Source of the DNA: CAVXZE01 sp964615365
GTDB lineage: Bacteria; Myxococcota_A; UBA9160; UBA6930
Reading direction: 5' to 3'
NCBI GenBank assembly: GCA_964615365.1
Contig: CAZTOU010000018.1
Coordinates: 29,138 to 93,137, forward strand
Length of the DNA stretch: 64,000 nucleotides
Position numbers and translations under genes: made by a program. Shown here piece after piece: positions 1 through 8,673 of the stretch (the stretch's first letter is position 1; the number at the start of each line of letters is the position of its first letter). Below the pieces are notes generated by a model. The model was not told where the DNA came from. It searched no databases and worked only from the letters and a program-made list of their open reading frames with translations.

Positions 1-1064
1 CGGCGTTTCCCGCCTCCGCGTTGGTGCGATGATCCTTGACGCGCTGGGCGGGGTGCAGCGTGTAAGAACGGATCTGGCTGCCGAAGCCGATCTCCGCCTG
101 CTCGCCTCTCATCTCGGCCAGCTTCTGCTCCTTCTCGGTGCGGGCTCGTTCGTAGAGCCGTGCGCGCAGCACCTTCATGGCCTGGGCCCGGTTCTTGTGC
201 TGGGAGCGTTCGCTCTGGCACTGGACGACGATGCCCGTCGGCTCGTGGGTCATCCGGACCGCCGAATCCGTCTTGTTGACGTGCTGCCCGCCCGCGCCGC
301 TGGCTCGGTAGGTGTCCACCCGCAGATCTTTCTCATCGATGTCGATCTCGATCGAGTCATCCAGCTCGGGGAACACCGAGACGCTGGCGAAGGCGGTGTG
401 GCGGCGGTGCTGCGCATCGAAGGGCGAGATCCGCACCAGACGATGCACCCCTTCCTCCGTCTTGAGATAGCCGTAGGCGTAGTCACCGGCGAGGGTCGCG
501 GTGACGCTGCGCAGCCCGGCCTCCTCGCCGGATTGGATGTCCAGGATCTCGCTCCTGAACTCATGCCGCTCGGCCCAGCGCAGGTACATGCGGAGCAGCA
601 TCTCCGCCCAGTCGGCGGCATCGGTTCCGCCCGCGCCGGAGTTGATGGAGAGAATGGCGTTGGACGCGTCGTGCTCGCCGCCGAGAAGGCATCGCAGCTC
701 CGCCTCGACCAGCTCTTCCTCGGCCTCGGCCAGCTTCTCCGCCGCCTCGGCACGGGTCGAGGCGTCGTCGGCCTCGTCGGCGAGCTCCAGGAGAACCTCG
801 ACGTCGTCCAGCATCTCCGCCAGCCGATCGACCTGCGTCAGGTCCCTTTCGAGTGAGCTCTTCTCCCGGAGCACCCGCTCCGCGCGCTCGCGGTCCTCCC
901 AGAGGTCGGGACGGGCGGTTTCCAGCGCCAGGGCCTCGACGCGGCTGCGCAGGGCAGCCTCGTCAAAGGCGCCCCCGGAACTCGCCGAAGCGCTCGCGGG
1001 CACGCCGCAACGCTTCTGCGAGCTCGACGGAGTCCATCCGATCCCCGCCCCTGGTCTCAGTCAT
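1..1064 (-). CDS. prfB: Peptide chain release factor 2 (3' end beyond window), with programmed +1 frameshift
   Basis: RF2 releases finished polypeptides at UGA and UAA codons. Reading down from an ATG at 1064, 33 codons lead to an in-frame TGA at 965-963. A +1 shift there continues into a full RF2 sequence with the SGAGGTDAADWAEMLLRMY segment, an SPF tripeptide (RISPFDAQ) for stop-codon recognition, and the GGQ peptidyl-transferase loop (SGAGGQHVNKTDSAVR). About 354 codons lie inside the window; the family is usually about 365 residues, so only the last few are missing. The start overlaps the lnt stop as ATGA with a GGGGGAG Shine-Dalgarno, so it belongs to the phoH-ybeY-lnt-prfB operon. The frameshift means a naive ORF call misses this gene. 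Confidence 0.95.
962..977 (-). other. RF2 autoregulatory +1 frameshift site
   Basis: Read on the minus strand the site is CGG GGG CGC CTT TGA C. This matches the known RF2 recoding signal: a Shine-Dalgarno-like G-run three bases before CTT, the slippery CTT codon, and TGA followed by C, a weak termination context. When RF2 is scarce the ribosome pauses at TGA and slips +1 (CTT to TTT), completing RF2. Sequence directly seen; function from established knowledge of prfB in many bacteria. Confidence 0.93.
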
Positions 1065-2692
1065 CTCCCCCTCTCCCGTAGCCATGAGCCGGCACCGAGC
1101 GCGAGCAGGCCAACCCAACAGGCCCACGCGAACAGGTTGCCGCGCCGTACGTAGAAACTGTCCTCGACGCCGGGGGGACGAACGGAGACATCACCCACCA
1201 GGAAGCCCCGCTCGAAGATCCGCGTCTGCTCCCGAACCCGACCTCGCTCGTCGATCAGCGCCGAGACACCCGTGTTCGCCGCCCTCGCCGTCCACACCCT
1301 GCCCTCCGCAGAGCGCATCGCGGTCATGACCAGGAACTGGTATGGCGCACCAGTGCGGCCGTACCACGCGTCGTTCGTGATCGCGAGAAGCACGTCCGCC
1401 CCATCACCCACGAACCGCCGAACCAGGTCCGGGAAGAGGAGTTCATAGCAGATGGGAACCCCCACGGTCACGGAGGGTTCCCCGGCTCGGCTACCAGCCC
1501 CGGGAAGAATCACGCTACGGGGAGATTCGCCCGCCGAGACGTCCCGAGCGGCGCTCCCGGTCGCAATCGCGCGGATGAAGCGACCGAGGAGGAGGCGAAA
1601 GGGGAGGTACTCGCCGAAGGGGACCAGGTGGGTCTTGTCGTAACGGCCGTGGCCCGCGCCGGTCTCGTCGAAGAAGAAGGCGCTGTCGTAGATGCTCACC
1701 TCTCCCGACCCGGTGGGCTCCCCGGTCACCGGGTCGAATCCGTCGACTCCCACCGCGCCCACCACGAGGGCGACCCTCTCCGCATTGGCCAGGGCAGCAA
1801 GCCGTCCCCACAGGGCGGGATCGGTATCGGGAGAGCCCGGCACCGCCGTCTCGGGCCAGACCACGATCTCGGCCCCTTGCGCCGCCGCGCGGCGCGTGAG
1901 CTCGTCGTAGATCCGGAGCGTCTCCAGCGCCCACTCCGGAGACCACTTCACTCCCTGATCGATGTTCCCCTGGAGCACGGCGATGCGCACGGTGGGCCAG
2001 TCGGGGGCCGTCCGGAACGCTGCCGCACCGAGCGCATGGGCGAGGACCACCACACCCAGAGCTGCCCACGCTTCCCAGCGGCGCAGCAAGGGCCTGGTTG
2101 CGGGTGGGTCACCCAGGAGCCGCCGGGGAAGCTCGAAGAGGTGGCAGACCGCGGCGCCACCGAGCACCGAGAGAAAGGACAGGCCGTAGACCCCCGTCCA
2201 GGCCACCAGTGACATCAGCGCCGGGTTCTGGTGCTGGGCGTAGCCGAGGGTCGCCCAGGGAAATCCGGTGAGGGCGAACGACCGCAGGTGGTCCAGCGCC
2301 GTCCAGAGTGCCGCGAGCGCGAAGGGCGTGGCCAGTCGGCCTCGCCGGAGCCACGCCGAAGCGAACCCGAACAGGGCCGTGAAGCTCGCGATGTAGGCCG
2401 CCAGCAGGATCATGGCGATCACCCCGAGGACCGGCAGCATATGCCCGTAGGTCACCGTCGCCACGCAGATCCAGTGCAACACGGCGGAGTGTGCCAGCAG
2501 ACCGGCCAGGAAGCCGAGGCGGAAGGCACGGCGCGGCGTGAGTCCAGTGAGCGCGAGGATGAGGAAGAGCGGGGCCAACCACGCGGCGATCCAGCCGAGA
2601 TCGACGACCGTTCCCAACGCCGGATGGGGGAACGCGAGGAAGGTCGCCAGCCCGTAGGATGCGACCAGCGCGGCGCGGAGTGCGGGCCTCAC
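1061..2692 (-). CDS. lnt: Apolipoprotein N-acyltransferase
   Basis: Adds the third acyl chain to the N-terminal cysteine of lipoproteins at the outer face of the inner membrane. The 543-residue protein has about six hydrophobic helices in residues 5-225, then a nitrilase-type domain. The catalytic triad is visible: Glu281 (VVWPETAVPG), Lys353 (YDKTHLVPFGEYLPF) and Cys415 (VGVPICYELLFPDLVRR). A final transmembrane helix (about 515-535) closes the protein. It starts with GTG overlapping the ybeY stop (GTGA) and ends overlapping the prfB start. Its substrates would include the several predicted lipoproteins in this window. Length and order of elements are normal for the family. Confidence 0.96.
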   Translation of the reverse strand: MRPALRAALVASYGLATFLAFPHPALGTVVDLGWIAAWLAPLFLILALTGLTPRRAFRLGFLAGLLAHSAVLHWICVATVTYGHMLPVLGVIAMILLAAYIASFTALFGFASAWLRRGRLATPFALAALWTALDHLRSFALTGFPWATLGYAQHQNPALMSLVAWTGVYGLSFLSVLGGAAVCHLFELPRRLLGDPPATRPLLRRWEAWAALGVVVLAHALGAAAFRTAPDWPTVRIAVLQGNIDQGVKWSPEWALETLRIYDELTRRAAAQGAEIVVWPETAVPGSPDTDPALWGRLAALANAERVALVVGAVGVDGFDPVTGEPTGSGEVSIYDSAFFFDETGAGHGRYDKTHLVPFGEYLPFRLLLGRFIRAIATGSAARDVSAGESPRSVILPGAGSRAGEPSVTVGVPICYELLFPDLVRRFVGDGADVLLAITNDAWYGRTGAPYQFLVMTAMRSAEGRVWTARAANTGVSALIDERGRVREQTRIFERGFLVGDVSVRPPGVEDSFYVRRGNLFAWACWVGLLALGAGSWLRERGR

Positions 2693-3132
2693 CCCCCCAC
2701 GACCGCCCAGAGTTTCTCTTCCGCCGCCTCCATCGCGCGAGCCTCCTCCTCTCGCTGGTGATCGTGGCCGAGCAGGTGGAGGGTGCCGTGAATGAGCAGG
2801 CGCGTCATCTCGGTGTCGAGACCGTGACCGAGCGCCGACGCCTGGAGAGCCGCGACCTCGACGTCGATCACCACCTCACCCAGGAGCTCCCCGTGAAACT
2901 CGGCGTGTTCGCCTTCCAGCAGCGAGAAGGAGAGCACGTCGGTGGGCTTCCCCTCGTCGCGGAAGCGCCGGTTCAGCTCCATCATCTCCTCGTCGCCGAC
3001 CAGGGAGATCGAGAGCTCGGACTCCTGGTGACCCAGCTCCCGGAGCAGCGCTTCGGCGCGGGTCAGGAAGAGGGCCCGATCGAAGCGAGGCAGGGACCGG
3101 GCCGGCGGCGGACCGGCGACGCGAACCGTCAT
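2689..3132 (-). CDS. ybeY: Endoribonuclease YbeY, rRNA maturation factor
   Basis: Zinc-dependent endoribonuclease that matures the 3' end of 16S rRNA and takes part in 70S quality control. The 147-residue protein carries the family signature H3xH5xH as HGTLHLLGHDH, with His115, His119 and His125 as metal ligands, and the typical DVLSFSLLEGE segment near residue 65. It sits between phoH and lnt and overlaps both by 4 nt, the usual arrangement in proteobacteria. Start is the ATG at 3132, overlapping the phoH TGA. Confidence 0.96.
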   Translation of the reverse strand: MTVRVAGPPPARSLPRFDRALFLTRAEALLRELGHQESELSISLVGDEEMMELNRRFRDEGKPTDVLSFSLLEGEHAEFHGELLGEVVIDVEVAALQASALGHGLDTEMTRLLIHGTLHLLGHDHQREEEARAMEAAEEKLWAVVGG

Positions 3133-4094
3133 TCAGGCGCTTCGTCGCCGCGGGCGGGTGGGATCTCGCGCCTGCTCCGGCGGGCGTCGCGACGCTCGTA
3201 GGCGCGGATGACCGACTGGACCAGGGGGTGGCGCACCACGTCGGCCTCGGTGAAGCGCATGAAGCCGATCCCCTCGACCCCTTCGAGGACGCGCATCGCA
3301 TCCACCATGCCACTCAGCTGATCTGCGGGCAGGTCGATCTGGGTGATGTCCCCGGTGATCACCGCCTTGGAGTCGTAGCCGAGCCGGGTCAGGAACATCT
3401 TCATCTGCTCCGGCGTGGTGTTCTGCGCCTCGTCCAGGATCACGACGGAATCATTGAGGGTCCGGCCGCGCATGAAGGCGAGGGGTGCCACCTCGATGAC
3501 GCCCCGGTCAATCAGCCGTGCGGCCTTCTCGAAGGTCATCATGTCGTGGAGTGCGTCGTAGAGGGGCCGGAGGTAGGGATTCACCTTCTCGGCCATGGAG
3601 CCGGGCAGGAAGCCGAGCTTCTCCCCGGCCTCCACCGCGGGCCGCGTCAGGATGACGCGCGCCACCTCATGGCGGTTCAACGCAGCGACCGCCATCGCCA
3701 TGGCCAGATAGGTCTTTCCCGTGCCGGCCGGGCCGACCGCGACGACGATGTCCCGCTCGAGGATCATCTCGATGTAGCGCCGCTGGGAGAGGTTCTTCGC
3801 CGCGATGCGGCGTCGCCCCCCGACGCCCGCCAGGACGTCCTGGTAGACCTCCCGGAGCGCGACGTCGGGCTCCTCCGTCATCATGCGGAGCGCCGCGGTC
3901 ACGTCCCGGGGATGGACCGGACGCCCCTCGCGAACCAGCCCGTAGAGCTCCTCCAGCGCCTTGCGGCCCACTCGGACCTTTTCCTCGGCGCCGATCAGCC
4001 GCACCTCGTTGCCGCGAGCGCGCGCCTCGACGCCGAGCTCCTGCTCGAGGATGCGAAGGGTACGCTCGCGATCCCCGTAGAGCACGGCCGCCAT
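3129..4094 (-). CDS. ybeZ: PhoH-family ATPase (YbeZ-like); true start probably upstream
   Basis: Cytoplasmic P-loop ATPase that works with YbeY in RNA metabolism. Walker A is GPAGTGKTYLA, Walker B is VVILDEAQN, and the PhoH-specific QMKMFLTRLG and VITGDITQIDLP segments follow. The coordinates use the first ATG (4094, 321 residues), but the family-conserved TLIFDDNQ stretch continues in frame upstream to about 4120. Between there and the end of the preceding gene at 4178 the frame has no ATG, GTG or TTG; CTG at 4160 is the nearest alternative. A longer ORF to 4454 exists but its first ~95 residues lie over the preceding gene in another frame and look like shadow. Function is confident; the start is not. 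Confidence 0.9.
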   Translation of the reverse strand: MAAVLYGDRERTLRILEQELGVEARARGNEVRLIGAEEKVRVGRKALEELYGLVREGRPVHPRDVTAALRMMTEEPDVALREVYQDVLAGVGGRRRIAAKNLSQRRYIEMILERDIVVAVGPAGTGKTYLAMAMAVAALNRHEVARVILTRPAVEAGEKLGFLPGSMAEKVNPYLRPLYDALHDMMTFEKAARLIDRGVIEVAPLAFMRGRTLNDSVVILDEAQNTTPEQMKMFLTRLGYDSKAVITGDITQIDLPADQLSGMVDAMRVLEGVEGIGFMRFTEADVVRHPLVQSVIRAYERRDARRSRREIPPARGDEAPE

Positions 4095-4177
4095 CTGGTT
4101 GTCATCGAAGATCAGGGTCTGGCGAGTGCTGGCGTCTTCTCGTGCCAGTGGTGACTCCAGGCGGATACCGGCGGCCG

Positions 4178-5302
4178 TTACTCCTCGGGCGCAAGAACCA
4201 GGACCGCATCCCCGCGTCGCACATAATAGTACGGGTGCCGATCGGCGGCCGCCAACGCCTCGGCGGAGAGCCAGCCCCTTGCCGCGAGCTCGTCGAGCTC
4301 GCGGGGCCAGTCGCCGGAGGCGAAGCGGTAGGCCTCCACCAGGTTGCGGAGCCGCCGCGTCTCGAAGGTGATCTCCGCCCGGCGCTGTGGATCGCGGTGC
4401 AGGGGAGTCAACCCCTCCGAGGGGGCGGGTGCCCCTCCGCTGACGGCGAGCCACGCCATCAGGAAGAGGAACGCGAAGGGTAGTACCGTCCCAGCCAGGC
4501 TCAGGCCCACGCGGGCGGGCGCGAACTCTCGCGATCGACGTCGCTTGTGGGTCGTCGCGAGAACCTCCGCGTCGATGGGCTCGATCACTCCCGCTCCGCG
4601 GAGCTGGGAGAGAATCCGGGACCCCTCGAAGGTTCCGAGGCGAGAGAGGTCGATGATGCGGCGCACCGGGAGTCGACCGTCGATCAGCAGGAAGAGCTTC
4701 TCCGCGAGCGCCAGCGCCTCCGGGGAATCCCCCATCGACACCTCGCGGTAGGCCTCGAAGCGGCCCACCCGCTGGAACACGGTGTCGTCGCGGGTCACCG
4801 CCTCATCCATCGCCCGCCACTCGTCCACCATGCGGAGCCCGTCCATCAGGATCTGCTCGGCGGGGAGTCGCTGCGACGGCTCGTGGCGACCGGAAATCTG
4901 CTGAGCGTTGAAGTCGAAGGAGCCCCGGTTCATGCGCAGCAGGGTGAAGATCGTCTCCGAGGTCACCAGCTCCTCGATCGACTGAATCTCCTGGCTGGTC
5001 AGATCGCCCTCTCGGATCAGCAGCCGTTCGAGGCTCTCCTCTTCCTCCTGGAGGCGCCCCTCCAGCTGTACCAGACGCGCCGGCGTGAGGAGACCGACCC
5101 GGACCAGCATGTCACCGAGGGCGGCATCTTCATGGGGGCCGACCGGAGCGGCGCGCACCACCGCTCCTTCGACGAAGCCCATTCGGATCTTGTCCGCGGT
5201 GTCCTCGATCTCGAGGATTCCGGTCTTGCGCTGCTGGCCGATGAGCTGGAAGACCTCGCCGATCCCGAAATCCCGGAGGTTCCCCCGCAGCGCGATCGCC
5301 AT
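4178..5302 (-). CDS. DUF4388 (PATAN-type) protein with one membrane helix and a GspG-like tail
   Basis: 374 residues. The first ~120 residues (MAIALRGNLRDFGIGEVFQL, then KTGILEIED and a GFVEGAVVRA turn) are typical DUF4388/PATAN, a domain common in myxobacterial signalling and surface-motility proteins. A helical middle region contains a winged-helix-like stretch around 'LPVRRIIDLSRLG'. A single transmembrane helix (about residues 270-293) follows, then a short extracytoplasmic tail whose ITFETRRLRNLVEAYR and PHYYYV-like pattern (DRHPYYYVRRGD) resembles the C-terminal part of pseudopilins such as GspG. Start chosen at ATG 5302, two nt after the upstream stop. The protein may link a cytoplasmic signal to an extracytoplasmic partner; that is inference. 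Confidence 0.75.
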   Translation of the reverse strand: MAIALRGNLRDFGIGEVFQLIGQQRKTGILEIEDTADKIRMGFVEGAVVRAAPVGPHEDAALGDMLVRVGLLTPARLVQLEGRLQEEEESLERLLIREGDLTSQEIQSIEELVTSETIFTLLRMNRGSFDFNAQQISGRHEPSQRLPAEQILMDGLRMVDEWRAMDEAVTRDDTVFQRVGRFEAYREVSMGDSPEALALAEKLFLLIDGRLPVRRIIDLSRLGTFEGSRILSQLRGAGVIEPIDAEVLATTHKRRRSREFAPARVGLSLAGTVLPFAFLFLMAWLAVSGGAPAPSEGLTPLHRDPQRRAEITFETRRLRNLVEAYRFASGDWPRELDELAARGWLSAEALAAADRHPYYYVRRGDAVLVLAPEE

Positions 5303-5304
5303 CT

Positions 5305-7209
5305 CTACGACCTCTCCCGGAGCGCGACGGTCACCGCGATCACCGCGACGTAGGCGAGCGCCGACGCGACCGCCAAGGCGCCGAAGGCGAGGGAGGCACT
5401 GCCACCGACGGCCAGGGGGTCGGGCACCACTCCGTCTCGCGCCCACCAGCTGGCCAGGCAGAGCCCGAAGAGCATCGAGCCCAGCAGACCGAGGAGGGGG
5501 TGCCGGGAGAGGACACCCGCCGCACCCGGAACGATCAGCGAGAACAGGAAGCGGATCTTCTCGATGCGGGCCTGCCGCTCGCGCAACTCCGTCAGACGGA
5601 CCATGCGCAGGAAGGGATCGGCGGCCTCCTTGCCCGTCAGCAGCTGCGCGATTCCGGCATAGAGATCCCCCCCGTCACCTGCCTCCGCGGCCCTGCGGAG
5701 CAGCGCGGTGCCCCCCAGGCCGGCCAGGAAGGCGAGCGCGACACCGACGGCACTGTGGATCGGGCTCGCGCCCAGCCAGCCCGGCGCAAAGCGACGCCGC
5801 AACGCCGACGCGGCCTGCCGGGCTGCCGCCGGATCTCCGAGACGAAGCCGGATCGCCGCAGCCTCCACCGGGAGGTCCGAGACCAGGGTTCCGGAGGAGC
5901 CCCCATAGAGATCCGACAGCGCTCCGAGCGCCTCGGGGTCGATGAACTGGGCTTCCTCGAGAACGAGATCCTGGTGATCGAGCCGAATCGCGCGCCCGTA
6001 GGCCTGGGAGAGGTTGAACAGCACCGGGACCAGACGGCTATGGTGGGCGGCGGCCTCGTAGAGCTCGATGGCCTCCTCGGTCTGCCCCAGGGCCAGCCGC
6101 ACGTTGCCGGCGTTGTTGAGAAGGCTGGGCGCGGGGGCGTCGGTCTGGTCGATCAGCGCGGAATAGCGGCGGTCCGCGTCCTCCAGGTTTCCGCGGCGCT
6201 TGGCGTGGAGAGCCAGGGCGCGGTCCACCAGGGGATCTCCCGCCGCGGCGCGCCCCAGCCGATCGATTTCCTTCCGGGAGGGCTGCGAGTGCTCGACGGC
6301 GTAGACTGCCTCGGCGACCGGATCCGAGCCGAGGGCCACCAGCTCCTCCGCGGCTCGATCGGACAGGGGATGAAGGCCGGCGACCGAGACCACGAGGGCG
6401 GTGCCTACCGCGACCCTCTGCCACGAGCTCGCCCGCCAGAGGCCGAGAGCCGCAAAGGCCAGCGCCACCCCGAAGAGCCCCTCGCCCAGGACCGCCGGGA
6501 TCAGCAGCAGCCCGGCCACGAGTGCCGCGCGCGACATCAGGGGCATGGTGCCGGGCAGCTCGCCGAGTACGCGGGCCAGGGTCATGGCGGCGTTGCCGCC
6601 CGCTACGAAGAGGAAGAGCAGGCCTCCGACGAGGCAGGTGGTGACCAGCGCATCGAAGAAGGTGGCGCGGAGCCAGAGAGAGGCTTCCAGGTGCCGGTCC
6701 GAGCTCTGGATCGCCTGCCAGCCCTGACCGAGGGCTCCGAAGGGATCCCGCTTCTCGCTCCAGAGAGCGGCTGCGAGGGCACTCCTCGCAGCCGGGAGAT
6801 CCGGTGCCAGCCGGAATGCCGCCTCCGCGCGCTCCAGGGGCGTCCCGAGGGATTCGTCGAGCAGAAGAGCCCGCGCGGTGCCCTCGAGGTTTGGCCTGCC
6901 CGCCTCGAGGGCGGCACCGAGGGTCCTCTCCACCCGGTCCTCCAGGTCGTCGTCCGCCGCGAACCAGGCGCGCGCGACCGGTTCCAGAACCGGATCCGGC
7001 GTGGTCGATGACTCGCTCGCCGGCATCCCGATGAGGTCCAGCGCCAGGGCGGGAGACAGTTCCCCCTGGGGAGGCGCCGACGCCTCCGGAACCTCGAGGA
7101 GGTCCGGGGGGAGACCCTGAACCGGGGCAGACTGGGACGCGACGGGCGGGGTCCACAGCAGGAGCATCCCGCCCAGCAGAATCGCAGCCAACCGCTGCCT
7201 CCTGCTCAC
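5305..7209 (-). CDS. TPR-containing integral membrane protein with signal peptide
   Basis: About 634 residues. The N-terminus (SRRQRLAAILLGGMLLLW, cleavage near ASQSA) is a signal peptide. A soluble region rich in short helical repeats follows, then about four membrane helices (near FFDALVTTCLVGGLLFLFV and the following LLLIPAVLGEGLFGVAL stretches), a TPR segment (SLLNNAGNVRLALGQTEEAIELYEAAAHH) and a second membrane block at the C-terminus. This is the BatE/Aer-like layout of membrane-anchored TPR proteins, but I cannot assign a family. GTG at 7209 is preferred over ATG at 7233 because it has an AGGAG six nt upstream. Only 2 nt separate it from the DUF4388 gene, so the two are probably co-expressed. 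Confidence 0.7.
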   Translation of the reverse strand: MSRRQRLAAILLGGMLLLWTPPVASQSAPVQGLPPDLLEVPEASAPPQGELSPALALDLIGMPASESSTTPDPVLEPVARAWFAADDDLEDRVERTLGAALEAGRPNLEGTARALLLDESLGTPLERAEAAFRLAPDLPAARSALAAALWSEKRDPFGALGQGWQAIQSSDRHLEASLWLRATFFDALVTTCLVGGLLFLFVAGGNAAMTLARVLGELPGTMPLMSRAALVAGLLLIPAVLGEGLFGVALAFAALGLWRASSWQRVAVGTALVVSVAGLHPLSDRAAEELVALGSDPVAEAVYAVEHSQPSRKEIDRLGRAAAGDPLVDRALALHAKRRGNLEDADRRYSALIDQTDAPAPSLLNNAGNVRLALGQTEEAIELYEAAAHHSRLVPVLFNLSQAYGRAIRLDHQDLVLEEAQFIDPEALGALSDLYGGSSGTLVSDLPVEAAAIRLRLGDPAAARQAASALRRRFAPGWLGASPIHSAVGVALAFLAGLGGTALLRRAAEAGDGGDLYAGIAQLLTGKEAADPFLRMVRLTELRERQARIEKIRFLFSLIVPGAAGVLSRHPLLGLLGSMLFGLCLASWWARDGVVPDPLAVGGSASLAFGALAVASALAYVAVIAVTVALRERS

Positions 7210-7395
7210 GCACTTCTCCTCGGAGGCAGGCATCACGGTGGGTCTATCGGTCGCCGGGAGCACTCGCTGAACCCGCTTTGCAGCGGCGAACGGCGGGTCT
7301 GGACCGAATCCCCCCAGATCCCTATTCTCCGGCGTCCCGATCGTCGCGTGGCCCCGTTTTCGTCGCGCGACCTCGGGAGACGGAGTGCACCGCGG

Positions 7396-7662
7396 ATGGC
7401 GACACACAGATCTGCCGAGAAGCGCGCGCGCCAGGCTCTCAAGCGAAGGGCTCGCAACCGCAGGGCCAAGAGCCAGGTGAAATCGCACCTCAAGAGCGTG
7501 CGCGGCGCGATCGAGAGCGGAGACCGGGAAGGCGCCCAGCAGAAGCTCCGGAGCGCCGAGCGGGCTCTGCGCAAGGCAGCCAGCAAACGGGCCATCAAGA
7601 AGACCACCGCCAGCCGGAGCGTCTCGCGCCTCGCCAGGGCCGTCCACCGAGCTGGGAGCTAG
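7396..7662 (+). CDS. rpsT: 30S ribosomal protein S20
   Basis: Primary 16S rRNA-binding protein of the small subunit. The 88-residue product begins MATHRSAEKRARQALKRR, is extremely basic, and has the characteristic long three-helix pattern and AIKKTTASRSVSRLA ending, all typical of S20. It is transcribed alone on the plus strand between divergent TPR and convergent holA genes; the holA-rpsT proximity is common in this bacterial group. The in-frame extension upstream to 7348 is rejected because S20 starts at MATH. Confidence 0.96.
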   Translation: MATHRSAEKRARQALKRRARNRRAKSQVKSHLKSVRGAIESGDREGAQQKLRSAERALRKAASKRAIKKTTASRSVSRLARAVHRAGS

Positions 7663-7695
7663 CTCCCGAGGAAGCAACACCGTCCCCGTCCACGC

Positions 7696-8673
7696 TTAGG
7701 ACGACAGGCCCAGCACCAGCCGTTCCAGGGCGATTTCGGGGGGCAGCGAGCCCTGGCCCTTCAACACCTCGTCAACCTCGTGGATCGCGCGGAGACAGGC
7801 GACCAGGCGACGCTGGGAGTAGCGCTTCGCCTGGGACTCGAGCTTCCTGACCATGAACGGGTGTCCGGCCACACGGGCTCCAGAGCGCGAGCGCACCAGT
7901 CTGCGAAAGTGCGTCGCAAGCGATCCGAGCATCACGGGAGGCGGCGCGCCGGAGTCGAGCAGACGAGCGAGGACCATGAGGGCATCGGGCGTTCGACCCT
8001 CACCGATCGCGTCGGTGAGATCCCAGATCGGCTGCTCGGCCACCTCGCTCACGATCGCCGTCACGTCGCTGCGACGGACGGGACGCCCCGGGCCGGCGTG
8101 GAGCGCCGCCTTCTCGAGTTCCTGCCGCAGCATCAGGAGCTGGGGTCCAACGGCCTCGGCCAACGCCTCCGCCGCCCCGGGCTGCAGGGAGATGTCGCGA
8201 CGCTCCGCCTCCTGCTTCACGAAGGCGATGATCGCGCGCAGGCCTTTCGGCGGATCGCAGGCCACCAGGGCAGCGGGCTCCTTGAAGGCCTTCACCCACT
8301 TCGAACGCTTGTCGACCGTCGGCGCGGTCACCACCAGGACCGCGGACGAGGAAGCCTGAACCGCCTCCACCGCGGCCGCGATCCCGTTTTCCAGCGTCTG
8401 CGACCGGCGCCCCTTCCCCTCGGGCTGTCGCAGCACCACGAGACGACGCTCGGCGAGCACCGGGAGCGAGCGAACCGCGTCCAGCAGCTCCACCTCGGTG
8501 CAGGTGGCACCATCGAGGCGATCGAAGTTGAAGTCGCGGGGCCCCCCGGCCAGAACGGCCTCGGCGATCGCCCGGGACGCGTCGTCGCGGAGCAGCGCCT
8601 CGGCTCCAGCCAGGAGATACGCGGGACGAAGCCTCCCGGCGGCGAGCTCACGCTCGAGCTCGCCGGGCGTCAC
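7696..8673 (-). CDS. holA: DNA polymerase III, delta subunit
   Basis: Clamp-loader subunit that opens the beta sliding clamp. The 325-residue sequence matches the family order: N-terminal PAYLLAGAEALLRDDAS, a degenerate AAA+ core (FNFDRLDGA; AERRLVVLRQPEG; SSSAVLVVTAPTVDKRSKW), a lid domain (RRDISLQPGAAEALAEAVG), and a C-terminal collar domain ending in ALERLVLGLSS. There is no functional Walker A, as expected for delta. Starts with GTG overlapping the lptE stop (GTGA), giving the widespread lptE-holA pair. Confidence 0.94.
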   Translation of the reverse strand: MTPGELERELAAGRLRPAYLLAGAEALLRDDASRAIAEAVLAGGPRDFNFDRLDGATCTEVELLDAVRSLPVLAERRLVVLRQPEGKGRRSQTLENGIAAAVEAVQASSSAVLVVTAPTVDKRSKWVKAFKEPAALVACDPPKGLRAIIAFVKQEAERRDISLQPGAAEALAEAVGPQLLMLRQELEKAALHAGPGRPVRRSDVTAIVSEVAEQPIWDLTDAIGEGRTPDALMVLARLLDSGAPPPVMLGSLATHFRRLVRSRSGARVAGHPFMVRKLESQAKRYSQRRLVACLRAIHEVDEVLKGQGSLPPEIALERLVLGLSS

